Assembly: GCA_036852015.1 (NCBI GenBank)
Contig: JAANDG010000028.1
Span: 1 to 64,000 of the forward strand
DNA: 64,000 nt
Direction of reading: 5' to 3'
DNA from: Pelodera strongyloides
Lineage: Eukaryota; Nematoda; Chromadorea; Rhabditida; Rhabditidae
How positions within the stretch are numbered: the first letter of the stretch is position 1; every line of letters starts with the position of its first letter. The notes under the pieces were generated by a model. It was given only the letters and a program-made list of their open reading frames with translations, made no database searches and was not told the origin of the DNA. The position numbers and the translations under genes are program-made. Below are positions 43,101-53,631 of the stretch, piece by piece.

Positions 43101-46100
43101 GCGTACTGTATCATGTGGTGGGCCGGTGACGTCAGAGACTATTGGCTAGCCCTGACCATACTTGAGATCATTGGTGTTTTTATTAATGTAAGTTTTTAAT
43201 CTTTATTTATTTTTTTGACGTTATACTCGATTACCATGATCTGTTAGGATTCATAAGAAATGACGCTACGAATACCGTTTCAAAAGCGCGACGAATGTTT
43301 GAATCTCCACGGCAAACTGGACCTTCATATTTGTAACATTCTGTATGTTGTTACTAGGCGGACTTGAACCCGCGTTGCTTTCCCATTGCCCTAGACCCTT
43401 ACCTACTACACCAAAATTCAGATCTTCTGTTTCGTCGTTGTGGCAATCTTCTATCGTCGAGTACAGGCGGAGACGGATTACTATGAGGGAAAGTCAAAAG
43501 GTGCGCTTCCTTCTTTCTTTTTTGATATTTCTTTCACCCACCTTGTCTCTCTGTCTTCCTCCCTCTCTCTTACTCGCTCTCTCTCCCTCCCTCTTACTCT
43601 CTCTAGCTCCCTCGTTTCCTAAATTATACACATAAATTTAGGAGTTCGTTACCGTCCCGGGAGCCGAACTGGTCACTCAAGCCGCAAAGACTTACTGGAC
43701 TGGGATGGTGAGTACTTTTGGTGATTTTCCATATTTGTATTTGATCAATAAACCTTTATATATATATATCTTCGCGCGCTCATGGCGTACCATCAGTAAG
43801 AGGGCTACGCAGCAGCCGCATGCACTAAACGTTGGAAGTATGCTCCCGTCTTCCCAAAGGCAGGTATCGCGCTGATCAGCGCCATGCAGAGAAAAATTTT
43901 CCCAACCGGGATGGCTCCAACCGTTCGTGCATACGGCTACTGGGCACCTTTTTGTGTGGCCGCCCTCGTCAGGTTAGACATATGTTGTATCGAGCGCTGT
44001 CATATTCACATTGTTTAATTACAGAATGCATGGAACCCGACCGTATGATCAGTCAACCATATCCACGGCCAACCACACGGCATCCACAACGTCATCCAGG
44101 TTATTGATTGATTAATTACCTGTAATTGGCCTTCATGGTTCATGGTCTATCAGCTTCAAAAGGACATTAAAGCGAAATACCGGCCGGTTTTTGAAACACA
44201 TCGAGTTGATCAGCATGCTTATGCAGCTTATGCAAATGAGCATAAATTAGAATAAACAACCGAGCTAAATTAGAGCAAATTATCATAAATACGTAAGAAT
44301 TCAATTGTCCGCAATACGTTTCAGAAACCGGCCGGTATTTCGCTTTAAAAGTCAGAAAGCACTACGGCTCATTATAGTGCACAAAACAGAAAAGGGGGTT
44401 GAACTGCGAGCGTCGAATGTTGAAAGTACCGTATGTAGAGTTGATTACTAGATTATATTGTAATAAATCAGGATTGCTAGTGTCCTGTCTATTAACTATG
44501 TTATTATTATGATGTTGTTGTGTGGTGAAATGTAGTGTTAATAACAATACATAGCCAAGTCTTTATATCTGACGAACGTGCGGATGTTACATGCACGAGC
44601 CTAGGCATGGCATGATTGTATAAACGAGGGAACGATTGCTCTCCCCGCGTGCCAGCTGTTCAAGGTCAGAGAGACGACAAGGGACAGATGCTGTGTGTGC
44701 TAGATGTTTATATATAGGGATAGTTTATAGGCACACACAGACACTGGTACCTTACATCCCCCCTTCCCAAAAGAGCTGGCCTCCAGCTCTCATAGAGAAT
44801 CGTACAGATAAAACAATTTCAAGATCAAAAACATCAATGGTCAACAATTTCTAGATGTTACTTCTAGTGGCTAAAATGGTATGCCTACTTCAAACATGAT
44901 CTTATCAATTTCTAGATATGAGCTACTATGACTTTGGCTACGACAACACAAAACAACAACAATAAACTAATGTACCGAAATTCTCAAATTATAACAAACA
45001 TTGCTATTAATTACAGCTTTTAACGTATCACTTGTATATTGTTCCAAATAAAATTCCATCATTCACAATTTCTAACAACAACGGCAGCTCAATATATACG
45101 GCCTTTAGCTTCAACAATGCTATATCCCATACAACTTATCATTAATAATTATATATTTGGGTCAGGCACTACCATCCAACTATCACCGGCTCTGCCCAGG
45201 GCTCATTTGGCCTCTATTTGACTCGTTGGTCACAATAAAATCAAAGTGCACAAAACAATATTATTATCTCTGGCCTTAGGGTTACACGGAACTCAACTTA
45301 TGGCTGCTAACAAACAACGGAGGAACAGAACAGTACAATATGGAGTTGACCTAATAGTTAAAAGTAATTCAACAGACTTCCTAGGAACCCAATACGAAAA
45401 AGAACAAGGCGGTGTTGTTTCAGCCTATTTCACACCTTTACACTATTTACCCTGTTTAAACTACTGGTTGGTTGATTGGGTGCTGTTGTTAAACAAATCA
45501 GTAAAATTACTGTCCTGCATTTCCTGGAGATACGTCTTCTTCTTTCTTCTTGAATAATAAAACATAGATGCGAAGAGTGAATGAAATAGTGAGAATAAAG
45601 GTACAATAAAATATTGGCCCGCAGTCAGATTCTGTTGACTGCGCTAGCAGGGGCCTTGCAGAATATGGAGGTCCGGCCCTGGTCCGGCAATAGTGAACCA
45701 GGTACCGCAGGTCGCCATGTAATAAATCAGGATTGCTAGTATCCTGTCTATTAACTATGTTATTATTATGATGTTGTTGTGTGGTGAAATGTAGTGTTAA
45801 TAACAATACATAGCCAAGTCTTTATATCTGACGAACGTGCGGATGTTACATGCACGAGCCTAGGCATGGCATGATTGTATAAACGAGGGAACGATTGCTC
45901 TCCCCGCGTGCCAGCTGTTCAAGGTCAGAGAGACGACAAGGGACAGATGCTTTGTGTGCTAGATGTTTATATATAGGGATAGTTTATAGGCACACACAGA
46001 CACTGGTACCTTACAATATTAATTACTTAATTCTGTTTTGCAGAACTGCCACCGTACTCCCCATTTCCAGAACCATATCAGCCTGCGTATCCGCATCCGC

Positions 46101-49100
46101 AACCTGGCAATCCGCCATATCCACAGAGTATGAAGGTACGGTTGCCGCATTCTCTCGTACAGTACGTTAATTGGTTGGTTGTTCGTGGTGTCGCGTGGTG
46201 TCGACTGACGACCCAACAAACCGCACTCACCACACACGCACACACCACACACTAACACATACACTAACACACACTAACACACCCACGCACAGACAAACCC
46301 ACACACATACACACACGCACACACACTCGTACACACACATACACACATACACACATACGTATATAGAAACATACACACACAGACACACACACACACCCAC
46401 ATACACATACACAACCCACCATGATGTGTTGTAGTGCGGTGATGGGTTGCGGATAATAACTAACGATGTTTGGCTCCACGAGTGGTGCCGGTATGGATAA
46501 CATTGGTTTGTAGTGGAAATAGCGAAACACCCACTAATGGCAACGGAATTTGGAAATATTTAATCAAATCATTACAGTATGTGGAAGAACCAGCTCGTCG
46601 TCGTCCGGTGGAACGTCCGATAGATCAAGGTAGTGATTTGGTGGCATCTTGGGTGAAGGATCAACAAGAACGAAGTAAATATTTCTTATTTTTTTATGTT
46701 TAAAGAGGTATAACATCCGGTTTAGGAAACGGGATTTTGGCCACTGCATTCCGACACATTGTAAATGAATATAATTAGACTAAAAATCGCGCAGTATCGC
46801 GCAGTCATTTATATCACAATATGGCAATGCAGCGTCGAACACATGTTCCAATACCGGCTGTTATACCGCTTTACTAGAAAACTAAGCATTGGAATATTTG
46901 TTAGACAGGTTCCATGGAACTGTCGCTTTGAAGTTTTGTTTTTGGAATGTATTTCGAATTAGGTTCAACCAAAACGGCTTGACATATCCATTTTCATGTG
47001 TTTAAATAAAACGTATTTTTCAAATATGTTGCAGGTCAATTGAGTCAAACACACTCGGAACCTCCTATTCTGGAACCTACGCGCGCAAGATTAAAGGTAC
47101 CAATCTAATAATTTCAGTAGTAAAAAGTTACGGTGTTTTTCTACACACTACAGTACAGTACAAACTACAGTACCGTGCAGTACACTAAACTACAGTATTA
47201 TACATAGAGCATGCATGGTTATGAAAACCGCTTTGCCTTGCTCATAAACTTAGTTTCTGATTGTGAGATCCATTACTGGGGTTTTTTTTGCAAATGCATT
47301 CGCCATGTCAATATTCAAACAAAACTTCCAGCCCAAAAAGTTTTTTTTGCTTCTGGAATGCTAATATTAGATTTATTTTCTGTATTTTTTAGCATTCACG
47401 ATCTGTGCCTTCGTTATTCGAAGAAGATTCGGCATCGCAGGTGGCCTCTCGGAAGAAATATCGGTACATACATTTATATAATAAATCTTCACATAGATAA
47501 GCAATAATTTGCATACGAGTACAACGATGAGTATAACAAAATAACAAAGAAAAGATAAAGGGCAATACATGCAGACTTATCGACAAATAACTTATCATTT
47601 GCTGAATTTCCTCCATCCATTCAAAGAAATTTATACTTTTTTTTACATATAATTTAATTTCATATGTTTTATTTAACTTCCCTATTACCTAGAAGTGAAT
47701 GTGTCACTTTTATTAGATTCCTCCCTGAGATGCTTCATTGTCACGTCTCTCTCTCTCTCTCTGAACTTCTCTCTCAACCTCTCCGTTCCTCTCTTTCTCC
47801 ATCCATCCCTCCCTCTCTTCCTCTCTCCATCCCTCTCTCAATCTCTCTCTCTCCTAAGAGTTTCCCCTTTTTCAGCAGTTCTTCGAGACACCGAAAACAC
47901 GGTCACAGAGGCCGAGACGGCGGACGTCACAGGTGAGATTCCTTAACCTAAAAGACATATAAAAGAAGTAGAACTATGAACCGTTAGCTTAAAAGGAATG
48001 CTAATGCTAAGCGAAAAGGGAAAGCCTCTTTGGCACAACACCTGTCACTTTTTGTGGAATTAGTCATACATTATACATATATGCCCGGTTTCAAGTCTCG
48101 AACTATACATTTGATATATGGATGTAAATAGGATACAGTCTAGTTATAAAGCTTATGGCCTGCTCTCTATGACAATAAGCAAACATACAAACATAAAAAC
48201 AAACTCACTTACGCATACCTTGGAGACAGGAGAAAATGTAATGTTTAAATGTTTATTAGAATCTTAGAAAGAGCGCAACGCCATAAGAGACGATGAAAGA
48301 ATTGAATAGTTTTAAAATTCAAAGTAGTAAATCAAAGATGAAATACGAAAAAAATAGCAAAAAAATGCTTTGTAACTTACAAAAAAACAAACAGAAAAAA
48401 AAGTACTTATTTGCAGGCGTGACGATGAGTGCAGTAAATGTGATCACCACCACCATCGACGTCATCGGAGTCGGTCGGCGGATCCGACACGGATATCGCG
48501 AATATCTTCCGAGACAGAATACTCCACTGGTATCCATTCAGTTGTTTATTTTTCCTGGAACTGGTTCAAAAAAAAGGCGCGAGGCGGGTCCGATCCGCCG
48601 TCACTGGTTTGGAAAAGCGCTAACAAGACGTGGATTTCGAGAATATCTTCGGAAATAGAATACTCCGCTGGTGTTTTAAACTTAAATTTAAATTTGTTTT
48701 ACGCTTCACGAGCGTGCACCGTTATTCAAGAGAGTTGAAATTCAACGTTTTTGCTTATGACATGTTCCGCAGAGGTCCTGCGCAGTAGGCGACGAGTTCC
48801 AGATGAGAAATTGCTCGACGTCTTCGGGCCGTTCAGATAGTTAGCCTCCCTGGCAACTATGCGGTGAAGAGGGATCCAGCGTTTCCTGTATGGATGTGTT
48901 GCTCAAAACCAAAACCGAGTTTCTCCTACAACATCGCATAGGAGTTTTGGGTCCTTCTGCTCGATGCTAGGTTCTATATGTAGCCTAAAACCCATCATAC
49001 AAAACTGTATTTTGCTTGTTGTTCACAGAATCTTTATTTCAGACGTGACGTCATACTGTGGTCACAATGATCGGAAGCGACATCGCAGTAGAAGTCGTCA

Positions 49101-51681
49101 TCTGGACGAGGATTATGATCGGGATCGGGACCGCGACCGCGACGACCGCGACAGGCGACGCGACAAAAGATCCGACAAACCGCGACGCGAAGGTCGCGAT
49201 CGAAGGTGAGTAAATTTGCTCCGGCTCACGTCGCGGCTCAGGTTTATAAGCCAAACAAACAATGCACTCAACAGTGTGATATTAGAACACTGTTGAACCT
49301 CCCCGGCTTGCCCCCATGGATCGAGGCCTTCGATTATATGCAAAAAAAGACGTAACAAACAGAAGAAAACTTGTATAGTTTGCGTTTAAAGTAGACTAGA
49401 AGGCCTAAGCCTAAGGGATGTTTACTAAGGGACCGGTGTTTATCATAGGGATAAAATAAATATCGATTTTCTTATCGATTTCCTTTACAGAGACCGTGAC
49501 GACCGACGGCCGCGTGAGCGCTCTGACGCTAAAGACGCTGACGAGAGAGGAAGTGCGAGGACAGAGTAAGTTATTACAGTTCAGATTCCCTGGCACTGGT
49601 AATACTTCACAATTGTGTATACTCTATTTATTGAGTGCCCAACTCGAGGGAACAAACGTTGCGTCTGGGAGAAAACGTACGCCTATTTTGTTTCGAAAAC
49701 AGAATTTGTCATCTCCCTAGAATTTTTCTTCAATAATGGGTCGTTATAGACGGGTCGTTCTAAACCGGTCGCTTTTAAAAGTGCTGGATGAGCACATAGT
49801 AGTAGTGGGTTTGTTCCTGAGCAACGAAATTCCTTGGGGTCACGATCACAAAAATATCACGCATATGGATACGTTTCAGCGAAAACATATAATTTCTCGC
49901 TATCACGGGAAATTATTTAGGGAGAGGCCCACGAGAAAAAGTTTTCCTCAATTTACTTGCACAGAACAGTCCGAAATTTCAGAAATGTAATTGTGAAAAC
50001 GGCATTTTTTTTGCACCCAGAACTCGCAGAGTTATTCCCCTGCAAACAGTTCGGCCAGGTACCGTAGTCAGAAACGTTTTTACGGTTTATATCCATCCAT
50101 TAGCATTTGTTCTCTTCATACTAATGGTTACATGAATGAAGATCATTCCTACGATAATAACAAGGCGTTTCCAACACTTTAATGCCCTAAAAGCGCAAAA
50201 ATTGACTCTGACTACGGTACCTGGCCGAACTGTCTGCCGGGGTATATCTCTGTGGATCCTAGGTGCAAAGAAATGCCTTTTTCACAGTAATATTTCTAAA
50301 ATTTCGTACATTCTGTGCAAGTAAATTGAGGAAAACTGTTTTCTCGTGGGCCCCTCCCTTTAAATGTTATTTTTTAGAAAATAAAGTAAAATATAAATCA
50401 AATATCGATTAAATATAAATCAAATATTGATTACTTTCAGTTCGGATCCCCTGCAAGCCACACTTCCATTGAGTGGTGGAATCACAATTCCACAACACAT
50501 TGTCATCCCACCTTCTCAAGGAGAAAGAGGCCCAGACGGCACGATCCAACCACAGAAGTTCCAGATCAACTCGGAGATTGTCATCAAATACGACAAGGTG
50601 AGGGGCGTGAAGGTGGCTCAGTGGTTTGGTTCTGGTATCCCATGAAACTGACCATGGTTCGAACCCACCGGCATGCTAGTTACTTTTAGAACGATAAAAA
50701 TTATCATCAGGCGTGAGTATGACGGTGAGACCGCCATAGCATAAGCTTATACTTTGAAATTGAGTTATAGATTCATTTTCACGAGCTTAATGCGAAATAC
50801 CGGCCGGTTTTTGAAATACATCGAGTACACCAGCATTCTTACGCAGTATATGCAAATGAGCAAAAATTAGAATAAAAAAATCGAACGAAATTCGAACAAA
50901 AGAATTCAGTTGTCCGCGATGCGTTTCATAAACCGACCGGCAGCCTAACATTATGCATATGGTCAACTATCCCGCAAAATGCACGGTTATTATGCAGTAG
51001 CCCAGACCTTAGACTATGTGAGAGCCTAATACCCATTTTGAGCCTAAACGCATAAGTTACACGTACTACTACAGGAGGAGAGCGAGCGTGGCTACCCGCC
51101 GCAAGGCAGGAGGGCAATGCCGACTTCCGGTAATGGAGCGCCGGCAATAGCACCGACGTACCCAAGGCGACCACAGGTACGTCTATGATTTCTAATTGAA
51201 GAATACACGAAAAGGATAAGAATAGTTACTTTCCTTAATTGGAAAGGAAATGGGTTTTTGGACCCACATCCAAGAGACCAAATTGCATATTGTTATATGT
51301 ATGTATGAACCGATCTTCGGACACCATGTATAGGGTAGCGGGTAGCCGATGGTAACACGTAGCCAGACGAAATAATACGTAAGATTAAAGCGAAATACTA
51401 ACCTCTTTGGAAAATTTGCATATGATAAGCAAATCCTATGTATCCTATGCTAATTTTGTACGATTGCCGTGGACGATCGCACAAAATTAGCATAGGATAC
51501 ATAGGATTTGCTTATCATATGCAAATTTTCCAAACGGGCTAGCATTTCGCTTTAAGTAAATACACATACAGTACTCATTGTCAATACATATCATTTCATT
51601 TTCACGCGGTATGAAGCAAGTTTATTTATTTATTTATATTCTCTTGTATTTCAGCCGGTCTCCATGCAATCGAACGTCTAA
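40110..51681 (+). CDS. Four-span membrane protein with long Pro-rich and Arg/Asp-rich tail; function unknown
   Basis: Exons: 40110-40178, then 40983-41136 or 41650-41821, 42453-42538, 43038-43187, 43422-43500, 43642-43707 (possibly skipped), 44025-44099, 46044-46135, 46578-46674, 47035-47096, 47393-47463, 47876-47932, 48417-48529, 49043-49205, 49491-49565, 50441-50597, 51075-51176, 51655-51681; phases agree, about 565 residues. The Cys-rich start MGCNPCICMKPKDGAVVVGI leads into span 1; span 2 LFIIQILCLISAFFLLFAS; span 3 in the WPWFPCIMSSILCSLAYCIM exon; span 4 across LEIIGVFIN and IFCFVVVAIFYRR. The topology recalls MARVEL/LAPTM-type tetraspanners. The tail runs from Pro-rich (PPYSPFPEPYQPAYP) to RS/RD-like (HRSRSR, DRDRDRDRDDRD) and Pro/Gly-rich. 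I do not recognise a named family. Confidence 0.75.
40983..41136 (+). other. Alternative exon A (span 1 plus first loop)
   Basis: Follows CCCAG and ends at GAGG before GTCAGC. It encodes VYSIASLAVMAWQTGVLN then a Cys-containing loop (CEYYCPCVGAS). Length 154, entering in phase 0 and leaving in phase 1, the same as exon B. If its donor is not used, the frame stops at 41208 inside a palindromic element. Confidence 0.65.
41197..41360. mobile_element. TTAA palindromic MITE, diverged copy 7
   Basis: Begins TTAAAGCGGTATAAGATCCGG and ends CCGGATGTTATATCGCTTTAA. It forms a subfamily with 46700-46874 and sits 60 bases after exon A. Confidence 0.8.
41543..41620 (-). tRNA. tRNA-like sequence
   Basis: On the minus strand: ACTATGGCTCAGTCGGTAGA (box A), GTTGGACCACGGGACC (CAC-like anticodon) and AAGTTCGATCCCGGCAT. 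It ends 30 bases before exon B. It is either a pseudogene or a real intronic tRNA with a weak T-stem. Confidence 0.4.
41650..41821 (+). other. Alternative exon B (span 1 plus first loop)
   Basis: Encodes VFAIAQLGIMGWQMAAIK then a Tyr-rich loop without cysteines (SYYESYWQTPEERYY). Length 172, same phases as exon A and homologous over the membrane segment. Joins LFIIQIL at 42453. Confidence 0.75.
42318..42380. repeat. (GA)n-rich tract
   Basis: GAGAGA-rich intron sequence upstream of the exon at 42453. Confidence 0.75.
43354..43415 (-). tRNA. Degenerate tRNA-like sequence
   Basis: On the minus strand: GGTGTAGTAGGTAAGGGTCT (box A-like) and GCGGGTTCAAGTCCGCC (T-arm-like). It ends at the acceptor region of the exon at 43422. 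Confidence 0.35.
43801..43972 (+). other. Possible frame-shifting cassette exon
   Basis: Open for 57 codons between an AG at 43799-43800 and a GT at 43973, with protein-like composition (KYAPVFPKAGIALIS, AYGYWAPFCVAALV). Length 172 would shift the frame of the following tail exons, which are also open in that frame until a stop in the exon at 46578. Confidence 0.35.
44167..44348. mobile_element. TTAA palindromic MITE, copy 8
   Basis: Begins TTAAAGCGAAATACCGG and ends CCGGTATTTCGCTTTAA. Both ends are intact. Confidence 0.9.
44459..44756. repeat. Left LTR
   Basis: 298 bp, TG...CA ends, near-identical to the right LTR. Confidence 0.85.
45718..46015. repeat. Right LTR
   Basis: 298 bp, TG...CA ends, followed by ATAT. 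Confidence 0.85.
46222..46415. repeat. (CA)n microsatellite, imperfect
   Basis: ACACAC-rich intron sequence following the exon at 46044-46135. Confidence 0.9.
46700..46874. mobile_element. TTAA palindromic MITE, diverged copy 9
   Basis: Begins TTAAAGAGGTATAACATCCGG and ends GGCTGTTATACCGCTTTA. Same subfamily as 41197-41360. Confidence 0.7.
47744..47855. repeat. (CT)n-rich tract
   Basis: A CTCTCT run forming an extended pyrimidine tract before the exon at 47876. Confidence 0.8.
48490..48678 (+). repeat. Local duplication of an exon 3' end
   Basis: CGAATATCTTCCGAGACAGA then ATACTCCACTGGT at 48498-48531 reappears as GAATATCTTCGGAAATAGAA then TACTCCGCTGGT at about 48640-48673. The second copy is diverged and lies in the following intron. 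Confidence 0.7.
48680..48829. repeat. Dispersed repeat, copy 2 (inverted)
   Basis: Reverse-complement match to 39601-39755. Confidence 0.75.
49915..50362. repeat. Foldback element in an intron of the four-span gene
   Basis: The left arm GGCCCACGAGAAAAAG...TCCTCAATTTACTTGCAC pairs with the right arm GTGCAAGTAAATTGAGGA...TTCTCGTGGGCC. The interior also folds (TTCGGCCAGGTACCGTAGTC and its complement). A related piece is at 56470-56690. Confidence 0.8.
50611..50690 (+). tRNA. tRNA-like sequence directly after an exon
   Basis: GAAGGTGGCTCAGTGGTTTG (box A-like) and CATGGTTCGAACCCACCGG (T-arm). It starts 14 bases into the intron after the exon ending at 50597. Confidence 0.35.
50787..50942. mobile_element. 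TTAA palindromic MITE, copy 10 (truncated)
   Basis: Begins TTAATGCGAAATACCGG; the right end is lost after AACCGACCGG. Confidence 0.75.
51385..51555. mobile_element. TTAA palindromic MITE, copy 11, near-perfect hairpin
   Basis: TTAAAGCGAAATACTAACC ... GCATTTCGCTTTAA. The inner arms (CTATGTATCCTATGCTAATT and reverse complement) match almost perfectly to the middle, so the whole element is one long hairpin. Confidence 0.85.
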
Positions 51682-51950
51682 AAACGTTGAAACTTCAAAG
51701 TTATAAGATGGCCCGTTGTAGCGCTTACTTTACGATAAAGATCTCAACCTCAACTAATATAAATTTACACATCCCTACGATGTTAGCATTTTCTAAATTC
51801 TTCTTTTAAGGCTCAGGCCCGCATAAAATAAGCGATGCTGTTTTTGTCTGTGTAAAACATAGTTATTGTAATTGTAATTATCAGCATTTCAGTCATAGAA
51901 TTGCAATTTAACCCCACAGTTTATCAGAGGAAAATTCGACATTGCTCCCC

Positions 51951-52101
51951 TTAAAGCGAAATATCGGCCGGTTTGAGAAAAGTATCGTGAAAAACTGAAT
52001 TCTTCTTTCTCGATGTGCTCGTGTGCACTCTATCTATGTGTTGATGTAGGAATGCGGGGGTGCTCGATGTGTTTCAAAAACCGGCCGGTATTTCGCTTTA
52101 A
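51951..52101. mobile_element. TTAA palindromic MITE, copy 12
   Basis: Begins TTAAAGCGAAATATCGG and ends CCGGTATTTCGCTTTAA. It lies downstream of the four-span gene. Confidence 0.85.
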
Positions 52102-52394
52102 CTTCTAGTATGATTGACCCGTACCTCCGTATTCTTAGGATTATTAGCACTGTGAGTTTTGCCTTTTTCTTCAATCTGATGAACATTAATAAAATATCGT
52201 AGCTGACAGTTACTTTAATTTTTCCGACCCCTTTACTGGGGTTACTGTACTTTTTGTGTCCATGCAATATAAATTTAACTTTGTAATTTTTCAGTACAAA
52301 CATTTCAATTTTCATTTCGACGTGCTTTTTTGTCGCTGCTTCTCATTCAGCTAATCTTCGGTGTTTGTTTCATTTTGTTTCAAAATATATTAAA

Positions 52395-52794
52395 CCAGCC
52401 GTTCGAAGAGCCCTACGGGCTCTTCTCCGTCTGGAGGAATCGGCCTTCGGCCGATTGTTACACACTGTTCAAAAAAAATCATTTATGTTTATGTGGAAAC
52501 GTATAATTTGGTTCTGGACTTCAGCGTTTTTGCAAATCATGCAAATTTACTATCGGACTTCTCTTCTCCTATAATATCTCCTATACTATCCTCGACATAT
52601 AAGCTATTATAGCTCAACAGGTAGAGCGTTGGACTGTGAATCGAGAGATTGTGTGCTGCTGTGGGTTCGAATCCCGCCATCGGCAAAGATTTTGTATGTT
52701 CTCTTTCGATTGTGAATAGAAACTTTTCTTTATGAAAGGATTTCGTTATGTTCACACAAACAAAAAAGTAAACTCTTCTCCTTTATATAATAAG
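52395..52794 (+). mobile_element. tRNA-headed dispersed repeat (SINE-like), copy 2
   Basis: Matches 24369-24782 in the opposite orientation over about 400 bases, including the hairpin AGAGCCCTACGGGCTCT, the tRNA-like block and CCTTTATATAATAAGA at the edge. Confidence 0.75.
52606..52688 (+). tRNA. tRNA-like sequence inside the dispersed repeat
   Basis: TATAGCTCAACAGGTAGAGC, GTTGGACTGTGAATC and GGGTTCGAATCCCGCC. It has the same architecture and flaws as 24483-24564. Confidence 0.45.
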
Positions 52795-52803
52795 ATTACA
52801 TAT

Positions 52804-53016
52804 TTTAAAGCCAAATACTGGTCGATTTTTGAAACACATCGAGTAGACTAGCATACTTATGCACCGTTTGCTAAGTTAGAACAAAAAATCGAGCTAAAAT
52901 CGAGCAAATTAGCATAAATACGTTAGTATTCAAATTAGCGTAAATACGTAAATCGAGCAAATTAGCATAAATACGTACACGATGCGTTTCAAAAACCGGC
53001 CGGTATTTAGCTTTAA
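52804..53016. mobile_element. TTAA palindromic MITE, copy 13
   Basis: Begins TTAAAGCCAAATACTGG and ends CCGGTATTTAGCTTTAA. An internal duplication of AAATTAGCATAAATACGTA makes it longer than its relatives. Confidence 0.85.
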
Positions 53017-53519
53017 ATCACATATTTTAACGTCGATACATCTCTAGTCAGTTCAACTTTACCTTTACATTGATCCACTAAGCTTTCCAATTTGCTGTGA
53101 TAGTGCTGTAGTTTTACCGTGATATTAATCTTTACTTATATCTTACCGTATGCCTAACCTTACGCATAACTCATTGGTTTATTGTGTTTCTCGATACATT
53201 TCCAACGCGAGATACAGCTTTTGACCTTCCTGCGTGCAAAACTCTTCCTAGCTAGACCTGTTACATAGTTTTCATACTTGTGTACTCATTGTTCGGTTGC
53301 ATTTTTGTCTGTTTTGATGTTTTGTATATACGAAATATACTTAATAAAGTGATTGTCTTTATATTGTCTGAGTTTCTGTCAAATTATTATCTAGCTTACA
53401 TTTAACTTATCATGTAGCTGGTGCTGCAACGTCTTTTGTCCGATGATATAGATAAAATGGATGAGAACAGATTTTCTTTAATTTCCAAACAATTCAACAA
53501 TCCCTTCAAATGAAAGCAC

Positions 53520-53525
53520 TTTATT
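53520..53525 (-). terminator. Polyadenylation signal of the collagen gene
   Basis: AATAAA on the minus strand, about 107 bases beyond the collagen stop codon. Confidence 0.6.
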
Positions 53526-53631
53526 GAGCAAATTGAAACACGATTTGATTGTGAAAGCACTGAAGTCATTAGGAATCCGTAAGGTAATTGTGAGGCAATT
53601 AAACTGGAGAAGGTTATGTACCCTAAGGGAC

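Larger units (their letters stand above)
44459..46015. mobile_element. Short non-autonomous LTR element
   Basis: Two 298-bp direct repeats (44459-44756 and 45718-46015) start TGTAATAAATCAGG and end TGGTACCTTACA, so TG...CA, and differ at about two positions. Flanking ATAT at 44455-44458 and 46016-46019 is a 4-bp target duplication. The 961-bp interior has no recognisable gag or pol; its longest frame (45246-45557) is not recognised. TTTATATATAGGG in each LTR may be a TATA box. The element ends 28 bases before the exon at 46044. Confidence 0.85.

Noticed and set aside
45246..45557. 103-codon frame inside the LTR element as a gag or envelope gene
   Set aside because: No zinc knuckle, protease, polymerase or fusion-type motif; treated as non-coding filler.
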